A stretch of 64,000 nt of DNA from Stercorarius parasiticus. Taxonomy: Eukaryota; Chordata; Aves; Charadriiformes; Stercorariidae. The DNA lies in NCBI GenBank assembly GCA_013396915.1, contig VWZL01005134.1, positions 124,001 through 188,000 of the forward strand, read 5' to 3'. A model generated the notes under the pieces. That model searched no databases, was not told where the DNA came from, and was given only the letters and a program-made list of their open reading frames with translations. Shown here piece after piece: positions 25,241 through 38,547 of the stretch (within the stretch, counting starts at the first letter, position 1; each line of letters begins with the position of its first letter). A program made the position numbers and the translations under genes.

Positions 25241-26645
25241 CACGTATAATAGTAGCTATGAACAGAGTATAGAGCTGCACTGGTGCTCACACAACCAGGA
25301 ACAGCGCTTGTTTAGAGATTACGTATTCCCCAAACTGACACCCTGTTATCTTGTGCACCACGGGCTGGCAGTTCTTCCAGAGAAGAACTCACCCATTTGT
25401 ACTGGCACACACTGCAGCAAGACAACAGGGCTGCTGCAAGTCCTTAACGTCACAGGCTGACAGGTTGAGGCCCGAGAAAACTTCCCTCTTCTTTCACAGC
25501 AGCACTACAGAACAAGCTCACCCACGATATGAGGTTCATACCTTGCTCTCCAGCATTCAAACACCCTCCCTGGCTAACCAGCACGGAAGAGCCTTCTCAT
25601 GTCTGCAAAAACAACAGTGCCTGTGTTCTTAACAAAAAAAAAAAGATCCAATCTTTCATGTTTGGATCATGAAAGAGGCCAAACTTCTGACCAGTTTTTC
25701 TTCCTTTATTTTGACATTTTCAACAAACATCAAGAAATTATGACACATGTAGATCAAAATGAAAGCTAATGTCACCTGTTACAAATCTTTATTGGGATAA
25801 AAAAAAATATTTCAAAAAAAGCCTGACAACTCCCAATCAACTATAAAGCTCTGGCCTGCAATTGCAATTTATTCCCCATCTCTATTACAGGTGAGTTTAT
25901 ACAAAAAGAAATCTCATTGCTCATCAATTTGCAGTGTGCTCCAGTTTCTATGAGATATTGGATCTAACTGATATAGTATATTATTTCCCAGAAAAGGAGT
26001 GACAAAAAGGGGAGGGTAGGTATTGGATTGTCTGGGGGGGATCTCTTAGAGAAGCTACGTGACACGCTATCTTGCAGCTGTTTCAATGCATGGTCTCTCT
26101 TACACTTTCAAAGACAAATGATACACTGAATAGTCAAACTGCTGCTAACTCTATTCTATTTTACAGGAAGTCTGGGATTTAGAGAAAGGCAGCACATGGG
26201 TGATTTGAAAGTTGGCTACAATTCCTGAATTTAAATTTAAGTTACAAGCCCATCTAGCACCCAATGCAAAGCTCTGAGAAAGAACAGCTCACTTTCTGCA
26301 GAACCTAATACACTCCTGTGTCTAAACTGTACCAGAGCCTCCACCTTTTTGCATTTGTTCACATGTGAATGCTACAAGCTCTTCAACACAGGAACTTCCT
26401 TTTCATATTCTTGTCTCTCATGTATTTACTTGTGCCTAGTCCAATCCATGACTAATTCCTATTGGGTCTGCAAGGCGTGATCACAGTCCATTTAGGAACA
26501 ACCAGCATATAGTTTTGCTTAGTACATTTGGTGGCATCATACTCAGTTGCAAGGACAATTTATTTTAAAAATGTCACATATAACATCGATCATACTTGTT
26601 TCTTGAAAGGTTGCAAGAATAACACTTTAAAGAGTGTAGGTAACA

Positions 26646-26676
26646 TGTAAACTCAGTGTAAACTCATATAAACTCA
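26646..26676 (+). repeat. Three-copy short tandem repeat (TGTAAACTCA)
   Basis: Two exact copies of TGTAAACTCA and one TATAAACTCA, separated by single bases. A minor local duplication. Confidence 0.8.
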
Positions 26677-29600
26677 AGAGCTTCACCTCCTTACACTTTT
26701 CCAGCCCTTGAGGCTTTTGGAAGGCGTAAATCAGTGCTCCCTAATTTTCATAGACCTGAATAAAATGAATAAGCAAGAGGACATTAATTTAAAAGACACC
26801 CACCATTCAGGTGAAAACTGTTAACTGGTTTCATTAGCACTGAATGAGAAAATCTTGCTCACAACTGAGCCTGACCTTGCAGATCAGCAGATTGGTTAAT
26901 AATGACATTGCAGCTATCTGGTTTAGTTATCAACAGCCAGAGCAGATCATGCAGCTGGCAACAGAAAGAATTATTTTCTTCTTATCATGTATCCTCTTCT
27001 TAATCTAATCACCTACAGAGAAGTTTACCTACTTATTTCAGATCAAAGTAGCTTTACTAAACAAAGTCAACACCTTACAAGGTAGCAGTTTCAGATAGCT
27101 TTCTTAAGTGAAGAAACAGATGAAACATCTGGAACAGATGAACTGCAGGTTTAGGTTTTAAGGACTGGGGAGTGTTACCAGGGCCAATGTCAAATAGACA
27201 CACTCCACATGCTACCACCAGAAACATTTTCCTTCAAAATAAAAAGAGAAAAGAACAGGAAAAGCAAGATCCTTACAAAACAGAAATGATGAGCTACTTT
27301 TGATCTGTTACCTTCTTTTCTGAACCTTGCAGGAATTTCACTTCAGTTGCAAAAAGTAGGCAACAGAGAAGGTATTTGTACAGATTTTTCATCAGTGGGG
27401 TTTTCCCAAATAGTAATAGGTCAGTCACCTGGCAGCAAAGACCACTGCGATCCTTTCTTCTTCCTTCTTGGGTGGCCAAGAAAGCTCTCTAGTTACAGGT
27501 GTTGATAATGAAGATAGAGAATGCGTAGCTTTCTGATATTTTCTTATTTTCACAAGTTAAACTCCCATATTTTGACAGTCCCGCATTTTGGGAGCCAAAC
27601 CTGTAATCTATTTTGTGATAATATCTTCCCATAACGCTTGCTGTGAAGGGTGGGCTTCAGCCTAATCACATTGGGAAAAATCACTGTCTGGAAAAGTTGC
27701 GTTGCAGTCACATGGCCTCTCAAAATCATACAGACTTTTAAAATGCCTTGTTTTACGGGGTCTCGGCAGGGGAAGCTGCCCCTAGCCTTCTGCTGTGGGG
27801 AAAAGCAATTACTCTTACCTCATTACAGGCCAAGCAGGTCATTAAAAATAGCTAATGGCTTAGTCAGCCACTAAGCCTTGTCACTTGCCCATGCATCCTA
27901 TTACATTCTCTCAGCACACGGCAAATAAATTTAACTAACTTATGACAATCAGTCACATCCTTTCGTCAAGGAAGAAAATTAGGGAAGTAATTGGGTAAAA
28001 GATGATGATTTATATGACCCTTTCTGATGCAGGAGCAAAGAACTGTTTTTACATCGTAACAACATCAAATTCTTTCAACATAAACTAATCTAAATTTCTG
28101 CCAAGCCATAATTCTCACTTGGGCTTCTCTCTCATTATTATAGTTTAAAAAAAGGGAAGAAGAAATAAATTATAAAAGCGCGTAGGTGTTTGTGGATGCA
28201 CAAGGGAACAGTCACCCAGTTTGTTCCCTATTCGTAATAAATCTTTATATAAAATGATATGTCAGAATGATTTTCAGGTTAAGAACTGATCTCACGAAAC
28301 TGGAAACTGCTAACTGTTAGCAGAGCTACCCGTGCGTCAAAATTTTGGTAGTATCTCTGCACTCATTTTTTCCCTTGTATCTTCTAGTTTACTGTAAGAG
28401 TGGCAACCTGCTTGATCATTTTGTAATGACAGAGAAGCAGCTACAGTAGAGACGAAGAAACAAAACAAAAAGGGCATGACAAATAAATAAAACAGAAATT
28501 AGTAACAGTTACTATTGGTATACAAACTAAAATTATACTGAGGGAAAGAACTTGCAAAGATGAGGAGAGAACTAGGTAAACCTGTCTGTGGCGACAAGTG
28601 ATTCACGGGGTTTGTAACATGACTGATAACATTTCGGGTCCACATGACCAATTTAAATCCGGTCCAGTTTCACACTGGCCAAAATCTGGTACAATCTGAT
28701 GTGATGCTTGGTGGCTGTAGAAATCAGCTGATGCTTTAAATCTAATTCCTCTCAGAGGGCACAAGTCAGTATTGTAAGGATGCTGCCCAGGAAGCATAGA
28801 AGGCCAAGGGTTATTTGCCCAAGCAAAACCTTTCCTACTCATTTGTGCTCATCATCTATCTTAAGGGGAAGCCTGACCAAACCACTGAACGCTCCACAGC
28901 CACACCTGCCTATTTAGTTATATACTGAAACTGTAGTAAACCCCTCTGTTAGGCAATAAGAATACAACCACTGAGAATACACATACAACATTCCTAATCA
29001 ACTCAGAAGCCATTGTTTCTGTCCCTGAGCAGAGATTCACTAAATATGGTACTTTCTCATTCAACTTTTATTGCCTTTCATTAACTCCAGCTGAAACATG
29101 AAGTCTTTCAAAACAAAAATAATGCTCCCTTCATTCCCCAAATGCTGGTTTTGCAAACTCAAGCACACATTTACCAGCAAATTAAGCCTTTCTACCAGCA
29201 CCGATCAGTGTAGTCTCCAGTCCTGCATTATATGACACAGTCATAGCTCCACAGCTCTTTTTTTAAATGAAGGTCACGTCATGGCTGTCCACAAACCTCT
29301 GAATCCGACGGGCTCAATCATCACAAGGTCAAAACCCAGCTTATATCCTGCTGGTTGCGTGGGAAGCACATAATATCCAGTTTTCTCTCTCATGAAGAAG
29401 TCCATTTGGAGAGTTAGAAGGAAGCACAGTCCGTAAATATTTATACTGTTTTTCAAAACCACAACGCACACAGGACTCAGAATGCATCCTAAATGCCAGT
29501 CTGCAAACTACAACAGCACCACATTCACCTGCCATAGAAGAATGGCTCACTCACACCCCTTCACCCAGCCAAAAGCCACTGAAGAAGCCAGAGAACTAGC

Positions 29601-32600
29601 CTGATTACCTAGCAAATGTAGGCTAGTAAAGGCTGTGTCAGGCCTGACGAAGGTGAGTATCTTCACCTGAAAATTACCTGCCCTGACAATCATACCTAGG
29701 ACCTTTTAACAATGTCCTGATTTCTTCTATCTTGGCTAATATACGATGTGTAGGAAGCCAGTTCTGTTCCATAATTGTACCCCCCTGCATAATGAAACTG
29801 AAATGGAAAGTGACTATGTCTCTTACTTCATACTTTAGTACCCCTCCTGCCTCAAATACAAGAGTGCCAAGGGAAAAAAGGCAAGTGAAACATACACTTT
29901 GTGTACAACTTTCAATCAGCTATGAAAACCTCAGCCCATGGAAAGCCAGAAGGGTGGCAAAAATGTCTTTTGTAGATATTTGTGAGAAATATATATTGGA
30001 ATTTTAGAGGGGAACACACACAAAAGCAGCTGATAACAAAGCTGTGGCAATGTGCTGAAAGATGCAGGTCAACCACAGCCACTACTGTGGACTGCTGTTT
30101 CTAGGGTATTCCTCTTACAGTACTGTGAGGCTACGCAAACAGCAGTCAGGAAAACCATAAAAGCATATGCACCACAACATAAAAGTAAAGATCTCCCAAG
30201 TGTAAATCTGCAGCAAGGATGGAAGAAAGACCCAAATATTCCTACAGCCTGCTGACTTAATACCAACATCCCCCATTCAAACTGATCTTCTACTGAAAAA
30301 CTAATCTTAAAACTTGGTGCTGTAACTGATTCGCATCAGAAATGTGAAGTAAAAAAATGAAGTCTGCTAATAATGACAAGTCCCACCCCATGTCATTCAG
30401 CAACCTTCTTTGTTTCTCAGACCTTCTGTATCTCTTGTTATGATGCATTTTTTATGATTCTGATCAAAAGATACCTTCCAGAAATTTTTATGGAACAAGC
30501 ACAGGAGCACTGTTTGTGTATCATAGGTTTCCAAGCTTCTTAACAAGCTCATGTTCTTAGGTTGGCTGTTGCCCGTCATCTATTTGTAGGGGCCTTCACT
30601 TGGAAAAGCAGTGGACTGTGCCAGCCCTCTGCTCCACCAGAGCAGAAGCCAGTCTGAGCAGCGAGCACTACCCCTGTGGCAGGAAGGGGAAGCCCACAGC
30701 ATCCATACAGAGAGCTCAGCACCTGGTACCTACCATTCTCTGCCTTCACTCAGATTTCTGTGTTCCCCCAGTTTTTCCACGTTTCTCCTCCAAGAGCTGA
30801 AGCAGCAGTAACACATGCAGGTACTGCTGTGCCCTATCTGGAATGCAGTTGGCTTAACTTGCGTCTTTTTGCCAGCTAGCCAGAAAGCATTTGCATTTTC
30901 AAGCACCACCCACAGTGACTTCACAGAAAGAACAAGTATTACCCAGCACTATTCAATAGCATTAATTATAACACAAATCTTGTTCTCAGGCTCATTCGCC
31001 TCCTCCCAGGCTCGTACTGGCGCCTGACTCGCACTTCGCCACAAATTCCCACTCTTCTTCACCACTGAGGGCCAAGTAGTAACTTGACAGATGCTGGGGA
31101 TACCACCAGCAGGATGGCCTTTCAAGCCTGTTGGCATGTCAAGAGCTATTGATTTTATTAGTGCCTCTGGCAACTTAGGAAGGACAATCTCTAGGGTTTT
31201 GTAGCAGGAATGCAGCTCCCAGAGTGGCTGCTAACCTGGCTGCCTTGCTGTCCTCTTGGAACCAACTCTGTCGATGGAGGACAACAAAGTGACACCAGGC
31301 ACAGTTCCAGCACAAGAAGTGTCTGCAGAGCTTTATCTCCCCACTGCAGGCAGGCTGATGAACCAGTTACCTGCAGAACCTACCGCCCTGTGTCCCACAA
31401 GGAAAGTAAAAGTGGCCTGCTTGGTTTACTGGAAATTTTCCTTTGTTCCTCCTTGAAATTATTAAGTCTGAACACTGTTAAGATCAGATGAGAGCACTAA
31501 GTCTATAGGGTAATACATAGTTCAAACTAACATCCAAATGTATCCAACAGGAGAAACAAAATTCTTCTTATGAACTTGGCATTTTCTTGTGGCAGCAGCT
31601 TGTTTGCTGCTTTCTGAGTTACAGCTCTACACAGGTGTTAGTGATCAAGTGCTGCAGACCACTCAGCAGCCACCACAATTCTTCATATAGCTATTCTGTG
31701 CTTTTTATTTATTTTGCTCCCTTTTAGGCTCTCATAGCCTAGCTGTTACTATAATATGAGTAATCCACTCCGGAGACATGGTGGAGGTTGCATAGCTCAA
31801 TATGAGATCGTTTTGCACTGGTGGACCATATAAATAATGGAAAAACATTCAAACCTAACGTGGAAACTTAAGGGACGTCTTCCCAATTATATTCCTTCTG
31901 GCCAATAGGATTTATATTTTTGCACTGATAATTAGACACCTCACTATTGCCAGAGAGGGACAGCAGTAAGCATTTGAACCTACCTTACAGCAGAACTAGA
32001 ACTCAAATACACATGTCTAAGTATGACCCAGACTGGCAATATGATAAACCTTGGCCAGAGGCAGGAGAATGAAAAACCCTCAAATCATCAACTCAGAAAA
32101 AAACACGTGGAATGCAAGAACCGCCTTTAAACAAGCACGGTGGTACCATATTTTGTTTTAAATTTGCTGAAAAAATGGGACCACAGCTAGAAAACTCAGA
32201 CAGATGTATTTACTTCTCTGACAAACCAAACTAGCCTGCAGATTAATAATTAAAAGAGTATTTCTCCAGTACCCTAAGCCATTCATTTTTCTCTTTATCA
32301 AACTCACACTAACATCTGCAATTGTTGCATCAATCGTAGTTCTTACTTCTTTGATCCCATACGACAGATTTTCAGTAGAGATTTTTACCAAATTTCTTCC
32401 TTGCCTTTGGTAACAGAATGCATTATCTTCTGCTTAGGCACAGAAAACATCATGACATTCTGATGGTTGCCTACAAAAAGTGACAGTTCTTCCTCTAATG
32501 TCAATGTAACCTATATTCTTTCCAATTCCTTTAACTAAATTGTGTGTCTAAGGGGAGGTTAAGACCTACCACTTTGTCCTAGCAATAGGTGTAAGTTTTG

Positions 32601-32663
32601 TGCTTAAGCGCTGTGCTGAATCAAGGTCTAAAAACGTAGTCCACCTGTGGTCAAGCAGGCCTA

Positions 32664-32836
32664 AAGAAAGGAAAAGAAAGGAGGGAGGAAGAAGGCAAAG
32701 AGAAAGATGAGGAAATATAAAGGAGGAGAAGGAAGGAGATAGAAAAAAAAAAGGAAGTAGAGAAAAGAAAAGAAAAGAAAGGAAAAGAAAAAGGAAAGAA
32801 AAAGGAAAGGAAAGGAAAGGAAAAAGGAAAGGAAAA
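32664..32836 (+). repeat. Purine-rich low-complexity tract (GGAAA/GAAAA)n
   Basis: About 170 bp composed almost entirely of A and G. The last 78 bases (32759-32836) contain no pyrimidine at all. Repeat units shift from GAAAA to GGAAA. The overlapping minus-strand frames rich in Phe, Ser, Leu and Pro are by-products of this composition, not genes. Confidence 0.95.
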
Positions 32837-34973
32837 CAAGTGTTTGGTTAACAATTTTGCTGTACTTGATACGTAGTTCAATCTGTGCATTCTGCAACAC
32901 GTACTTGATTTGTTTGATTGCTCACCTCTGTTAAAGGTGAAGTTTCATTTCCATGCCTATTCTAACCCAATATTTATAATAAGAAGCATGATTAAGCAAT
33001 CACTGGGAAATCAAATCTCTCTGGAAGAGAAGGATAATTCTGTAGAAAGGAAATCACAATAGGCCCCAGATTCACTCCAGATTCAGATAAATTAACACTT
33101 TACTTATCATCATTACAATACACTGTATTGTTTATGCCTTTTATATAAGAAATGGAAAGGAGAAAATAATCTTTATAAATTCCTTTAAAAAATATATAGT
33201 CAATTTTAAAATAATCCTGTGACATGCATGCTCTATGATAGCTATAAATATGGTGAAAATGTTTAAACAATACTCATGACCACATGTACACATTAGTCGG
33301 GAAATAAACATAAGCTGTAACATATCTGACCTTCCAGCATTAGCCTTCTAAAAAAAAATTAAGCATCCAAAATGCAAGTAAGGAAATTAAAGTTACTTCA
33401 CTTACTGCCCTTAAGTAGTATGTGTAGACACTTTTGTGAATACCATGAGGTGCCTCTGTGCATCCTTAGGGATGTAATTGTGTTTAAAAATGTGACATCC
33501 TTCACTTTAAAGAGGCAGGTTCTGTAATCAGGCTGCTCGGAATGTGAAGTTGCAAATGTATTGGTCTCTTTGTTCCCCTTCTATCTTGACACAAGCTTGT
33601 GATGTTTTGCTCTCAATAAATCACTTTCTTTTTCTAAAACACAGGCTCTCTCTGTAACATATCACAGTGCCAGTAGCTGATTGCTGGGTGAAGATTAACT
33701 GTTGAGCTCATCTAGACTGCTAAAGTAAACTAGGTATATACCTTGGTGCCAATCTGTAAGACCTCATCAAAACAAAATTGCACAAGCATACTCCTTTTTG
33801 ACAATCTTTGCCTGATAAACCTTTGCCCTCCATCCTTTAAATGTATCTTCCCACTACCTTCTCCCTTTGACCAAGATGATATCTCCTCTCCTCCCTTCAC
33901 AAAATGCTTCTTTCTCTTAACCTCTACCCAATTCTGCCACATTGTCATTTATGATGCTCAGCATGCCCAAGCAGACTCTTCCGGTGTGACTCTGGTTTTC
34001 TTTTTTTTTGACTTACTAAACTGTAGGATGCCCATTCCAAAATCTTGGGACTCCATGGAGTTGCTCCATGGGCTCTACCCGGATCCCAGTGGGGTCTCAG
34101 CATAAGCAACCTCTTCACTGAAGGAGCAAGGATTTGACATGCCATAAAACGCTCAGACTGCAATCAGGAAGAGGCCTGCAGTGTCTTGCTGGTCCTCTCT
34201 TGTGCTGGACACATTCCCAGCCAGACAGCCTGACCCTGTAGGGTGATAATCTAATTCCCCTCACTCTCCACTTCCTTGCACTTCTCTCATTATCACAAAG
34301 CCTGTTACTGCATTGAAAAGAAGCCCTGAGAAGTGCAGTTTTCCGAGTGACTAACTCTCCAAGGCATCTTTTGAAGGAAGCCATCTAGACTGCTCAGAAG
34401 CCTGCATCTCTCCAGAAAGCCAGATACCGAGAAAAACTTGAGTATCATTTAAACCACTGAAAAAACTGGCACCTCTGGTATAATAACAGCTTCAAGTTCC
34501 AGAACACAGAAGAAGTTGTATTTAGACGGCTGTACTGTCCTGATGCAAGAAGGGCATTATATTGTCCTTCCTCCGAGGGCCTTGTCTGCCAAGCTGACTC
34601 ACACATTCAGAAAACAAACTGAAAATATGTCTTTCTCATTCTGTGTAACAGATAGCCTTCCCTACCAGCCTGCAAGTAGAATAAAAGCAGTATAACCACA
34701 GAGATGGGTAAAGACCATTATTTCATTATTTTGGGTCGATCAGAAGGGTGTATTCACTTACACAGCCATGTCACTACCTGACAAAAACATAAGACAGTTT
34801 CCCACTCATTAGCCCCTACATTTATAAACCTCACTCCCAGTTTCTAAACTGGGATAAACTTCAATTCAAGATGCCAACAATAGTTTCAGGGTGGAAGAAC
34901 GAGCCCCAGACGCAGCCCAGCAGCAGACTACACTTTATAGATTGTAACATTTTGTCTCCAAACGTGACCTCTT
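32837..34973. other. Intergenic, possible LTR remnant, no gene recognised
   Basis: AT-rich sequence with one LTR-like stretch (33480-33660, listed separately) and a small nested palindrome CCATGGAG/CTCCATGG at 34053-34071. The open frames at 33743-34105 and 34115-34384 show no known motif. Confidence 0.6.
33480..33660 (+). repeat. Possible solo LTR, 3' part
   Basis: TTGTTCCCCTTCTATCTTGA, then CTTGTGATGTTTTGCTCTC, AATAAA at 33615-33620, and a T-rich stretch ending CTCTCTCTGTAACA resemble the R-U5 layout of an endogenous retroviral LTR. I could not find its 5' border, a target-site duplication or a second LTR. It could equally be a chance AATAAA in unique DNA. Confidence 0.25.
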
Positions 34974-35365
34974 AGGACCATGGAGAAAACCTTCCCAACA
35001 GAAGCCCCTTGCCCCTGGGTGCAGGGTGAGGCCTGCAGGCCGCTGGGGCGCCTCCTGCCCCTCCTCCCGCCCTCACCTCAGGCTCGCAGGGCTGTTTCTC
35101 ACACTGTTTTCCCTCACTCCTCAGGACAGGGCGGCGTTCTGCCCTTTCTGACACAGGCTCTCCCCGAGGTGCCCGCCTGTGGCTGTGGGGCTCGGCGGTG
35201 CCCTGGGGCAGGGTGGTCGGAGCCGGCTGGAACCAGCTGGAACTGGCTCAGGGCAGCCTCAGCCACTCCTCACAAGGGTCGCCCTGCAGCCCCTCACTGC
35301 CAAAACCTCAACACCAGCACAGACAGCAACATGCTTTTCGCTGTGGACTGGGCCATGAGCTGTGA
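34974..35365. other. GC-rich block of unknown nature, abutting CR1
   Basis: About 390 bp that is clearly richer in G and C than its surroundings; counted by hand, 35041-35100 is 44 of 60 and 35161-35220 is 47 of 60. I count 13 CpG in about 240 bp, below the usual CpG-island ratio but well above the neighbours. It includes GCCGGCTGGAACCAGCTGG and an open frame of 134 codons (34980-35384) that matches no family I know and is expected at this composition. It could be an unrecognised repeat, a decayed regulatory island or a retrotransposon 5' part. Confidence 0.5.
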
Positions 35366-35820
35366 GTCCAGCGGAGGGCTGTGAAGCTGATCAGAAGGCT
35401 GGAGCACCTCTGCTATGAAGACAGGCTGAGAGAGCTGGGGTTGTTCAGCCTGGAGAAGAGAAGGTGCCAGGGAGACCTTATAGCGGCCTTCCAGTACCTA
35501 AAGGGGGCCTACAGGAGACATGGGGAGGGACTCGTTTATCAGGGAGTGTAGTGATAGGACGAGGGGCAACAGTTTTAAACTGAGAGGGTACATCTAAATT
35601 AGATGTTAGGAAGAAATTCTTTACTGTGAGGGTGGTGAGGCAGTGGAACAGGTTGCCCAGAGAAGTTGTGGATGCCCCATCCCTGGAAGTGTTCAAGGCC
35701 AGGCTCGATGGGGCTTTGAGCAGCCTGGTCTAGTGGGAGGTGTCCTTGCCCATGGCAGGGGGTTGGAACTAGGTGATCTTTAAGTTCCCTTCCAACTCTA
35801 ACCATTCTATGATTCTGTGA
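35366..35820 (+). repeat. CR1 LINE, 5'-truncated sense copy with intact 3' end
   Basis: It begins within ORF2 (GTCCAGCGGAGGGCTGTGAA, GCTGGAGCACCTCTGCTATG, AGCCTGGAGAAGAGAAGG). It runs through GTGGAACAGGTTGCCCAGAG and the 3' UTR (GGTGATCTTTAAGTTCCC) to terminal octamers ATTCTATGATTCTGTG at 35805-35820. Stops and small indels break the frame. Sequence quality is fairly young. Truncation at the 5' end is typical of CR1 insertion. Confidence 0.95.
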
Positions 35821-38501
35821 CTGAGTTTGAATTGGTGTATTGGAAGGAAAATGACCAGCTCCCACGGTAAGTTGTTATAATGGATGTGACAGGAGGTATG
35901 CACACACTAATAAGGAAAACCTATAAACAACCTATATTGACAACACTCGCTATTTACTTACATGGCTGCATCTCTGATGGCCTTCATGCCCACCAAACAG
36001 GTATATGCGCTCAACCCTCTCAAGGGCAAGGCATGGCAATTATCCTCTGTTTCAGTGAAGCCAGAGATGGTTTGATCGTGGTCTTACAGGACGTTCAGGA
36101 CAAAATTACTACGCTTTTGGTTCCCATCATATTCCCTGGGTGTTAAGGTCAGTCTTCAACCTTAAGTATTTGTTCACAAATCATTGCCAAAACCTTCCAA
36201 GTTTGAAAAAAAATCAACAAACTACCATTAGCAAATGAGAAATTTTTTAAATTTTCACCCAGTACCTATGACAGGTTGACAACTGTTAAGCTATGCTGCT
36301 ATAGTAACACTACTAAGGAGATTTTTAGATTTCTACTGACAGAGAAATGCTGTGTGTTGTACTACTAGACCTAAGAAAATTGTTTTAGAAAGAAAAGATA
36401 AAGTGGAGCAAATGGCAGATATAAAATATATTCTTAATTGAGCATTTTATGTTAGAAACTAAAGAACCTCTGTCAAAACCACCATCTACTGCTAAGTGAT
36501 GTACCTCCACGAAGGTCAGAACACTGAGCAAAACTATCCCTGCTCAAGATCTGATCAATGTGGGTATGCACATATCTACTTCCGCCATTAACACATCATC
36601 CCATACAGTTTTCCCTGTAGCTGTATCTCATTTTGATATGTCTCTCTATTTTCATGTCAGTCACTTAGAAACTCATTATGTGAGAAGAAAAACAAAGTAT
36701 GCACCTTTAAGAACAGCAGCAGTGTCATGGAGATGGCAGCCCTCTCTTTTTCCACACCTCAGATATGTTCGCATCACATCACAATGAGCTTTTAGCCTGG
36801 TCCCGCACTCAGGGAACAGCTTTGTCTCCCCACTGCCGTGATACTTTCCTTGTTATGATAATCAAAAAAACCAACCCAGCTGATGCTGATACGGAAACTC
36901 TTCACCAGCAATGTAATTGAAGCCATCCTAATGCCCATCACATAGGAATTAGGAAACTATTAGGAGTAGGAACTTTGTGGATAAAATGGATGAAAATCGT
37001 TAGGCAACAGGTGAGAAGAATGGTCCTCCATTACATGTCCCTGAGGCAGCTTTCCCCCAGCCACCCCCACTCTCGGCAGGTAACTCAGCAGAACAGTGTT
37101 CTGGCACCGCTCAAATCTGCTGCAACTTGTACCAGCATTTGCTGTAAGCATGAGAAGAAATTTCATACTAGAAACAGTTATTAAGTCCTCTTACTGATGT
37201 AGATCATATGCAAAATAGCGAGAGCAATTTCAGCAGGGTGTTTATGTGCATTTGAACAGCTGTTCTAAAGTAACAGCTCTTTCATCCGCACAGTTATTTC
37301 TTGTGTCTTGAAGTGATGAAGATTTGAGAACAAAATATTCTTGCATGGAAGAACACCGCTACTTGGTAATTAAGCACATTGTAATTCACAGCACCCGAGG
37401 AATGCCAGCAAGGCAGGACTGTCCTCTGATTAGGATAACATTAAAGGATTCAGAAAACAAACCGGGTTTTGCCATGGTTTCCTCGTTAGTCTCTTCAAGG
37501 TACTCTTCCCTGTCTATAAAACAGGAAGAACAGTGCTCCCTTGTGAAACAGAGGAACCGATCTCATTTATAGTGTCCAGACTCTGCTGTGTACGTTATGA
37601 AACATTATTACATGCTACTAATAAAGTTGAGTTTATTGTGGTGACAGGTGCAATCAATGAACAGTGTAATGACATTTCCAAGAATGCTGTGGAAAAGATA
37701 AGTAAAAGCAAAAACTATAACAGACTGGAGATGTCTGAGGAAAACATGCTTTGCACATACGGTTGAATACGCCTGGACCATTTGTGATAAATGGGCTGTG
37801 GATTCTGGAAAAAGCAGTTGGGTAAATGTGACTGGCCAGATGGAGGAAAGAGCATCCTCTCAAATTGCAGAACAGAAAGTGCCACCATGAACATTTTGGT
37901 GGCCCCCACAGAACTAACCCTTCTACGTCAAGTCTAGACCCAAAAAAAAAAAAAGGTATAAAATCTGATCTTCTGCTACTCAGCTTTACGAAGATGGAAG
38001 TAGAAAATTCATGAAACAATTACTCTAAAAAATAGTGTTTGAAACATATTAGCAAAAAAAGCTAACAAAAAGTGCCTGTAGCCAGAGCTCCCTATAACGT
38101 GCTGAAAACTTCAAAGGGTTACTTCAGTGAACTAGAAAAGCATGCAAAAAGAATCCAAAAGGCTTAATAAACTGAAGTACCTTGAGCAATTTGGGGGATT
38201 AGCCTTTGGTTTATGTTTTCTCTGGAGTTCACAACCTTGCCTGCAGGAAGGAATAATTGAAAAGTTATTCTACTGGTTATGAGCTGGTGAGGTGTGAAAT
38301 GCACCACGTGCAGCTGCCTACTCGGTTCCAGTTTTCACTGAGCCATATACCACCTAGGTAGCCACTACCTTCAGTTGTGCTCCTAGTGTACTATACAACT
38401 CTCTTTTCTAAAGGAACTAAAATGCCATTGACATAACACTGTGGCCAGAAAAATCCTCAGTTATCTTGTTGGATTATGTTTCTCTTCAGATACATGAATG
38501 T
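35821..38501. other. Intergenic, no gene recognised
   Basis: AT-rich with no recognisable exon. A weak MIR-like tail (TTCCCTGTCTATAAAACAGG) lies at about 37506-37530, and an A13 run at 37942-37954. Confidence 0.65.
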
Positions 38502-38547
38502 GTAGACATGGCGCTTAGGGTCTTTTCCAACCTAAATGATTCTATGA
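38502..38547 (+). repeat. CR1 LINE 3'-end fragment, first of a head-to-tail pair
   Basis: TGGCGCTTAGGGTCTTTTCC, AACCTAAATGATTCTATGA matches the last bases of a sense CR1 ending in the octamer. It is followed immediately by ORF2 sequence of a second CR1. Confidence 0.75.

Larger units (their letters stand above)
24933..32663. other. Intergenic, no gene recognised
   Basis: No coding exon recognised. It contains an A19 run (25222-25240), a small hairpin CTTTCATG/CATGAAAG (25653-25675) beside an A11 run, and a threefold 10-11-bp repeat of TGTAAACTCA at 26646-26676. Frames in this stretch (for example 25351-25632, 29732-30007 and 31210-31491) have no domain signature. Confidence 0.65.

Noticed and set aside
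31975..32045. Possible antisense MIR remnant (AGCAGAACTAGAACTCAAAT)
   Set aside because: Too short and without a second supporting block.
32651..32900. Two minus-strand frames rich in Phe, Ser and Leu that look like membrane proteins
   Set aside because: Artefact of the GA/CT low-complexity tract; the two overlap in different frames.
34980..35384. 134-codon frame starting with a good ATG context
   Set aside because: Lies in the GC-rich block where stops are rare and runs into the CR1 border; no family match.
37480..37550. MIR-like tail (TTTCCTCG, CTATAAAACAGG)
   Set aside because: Only about 40 bp resemble the SINE and no tRNA-like head is present.
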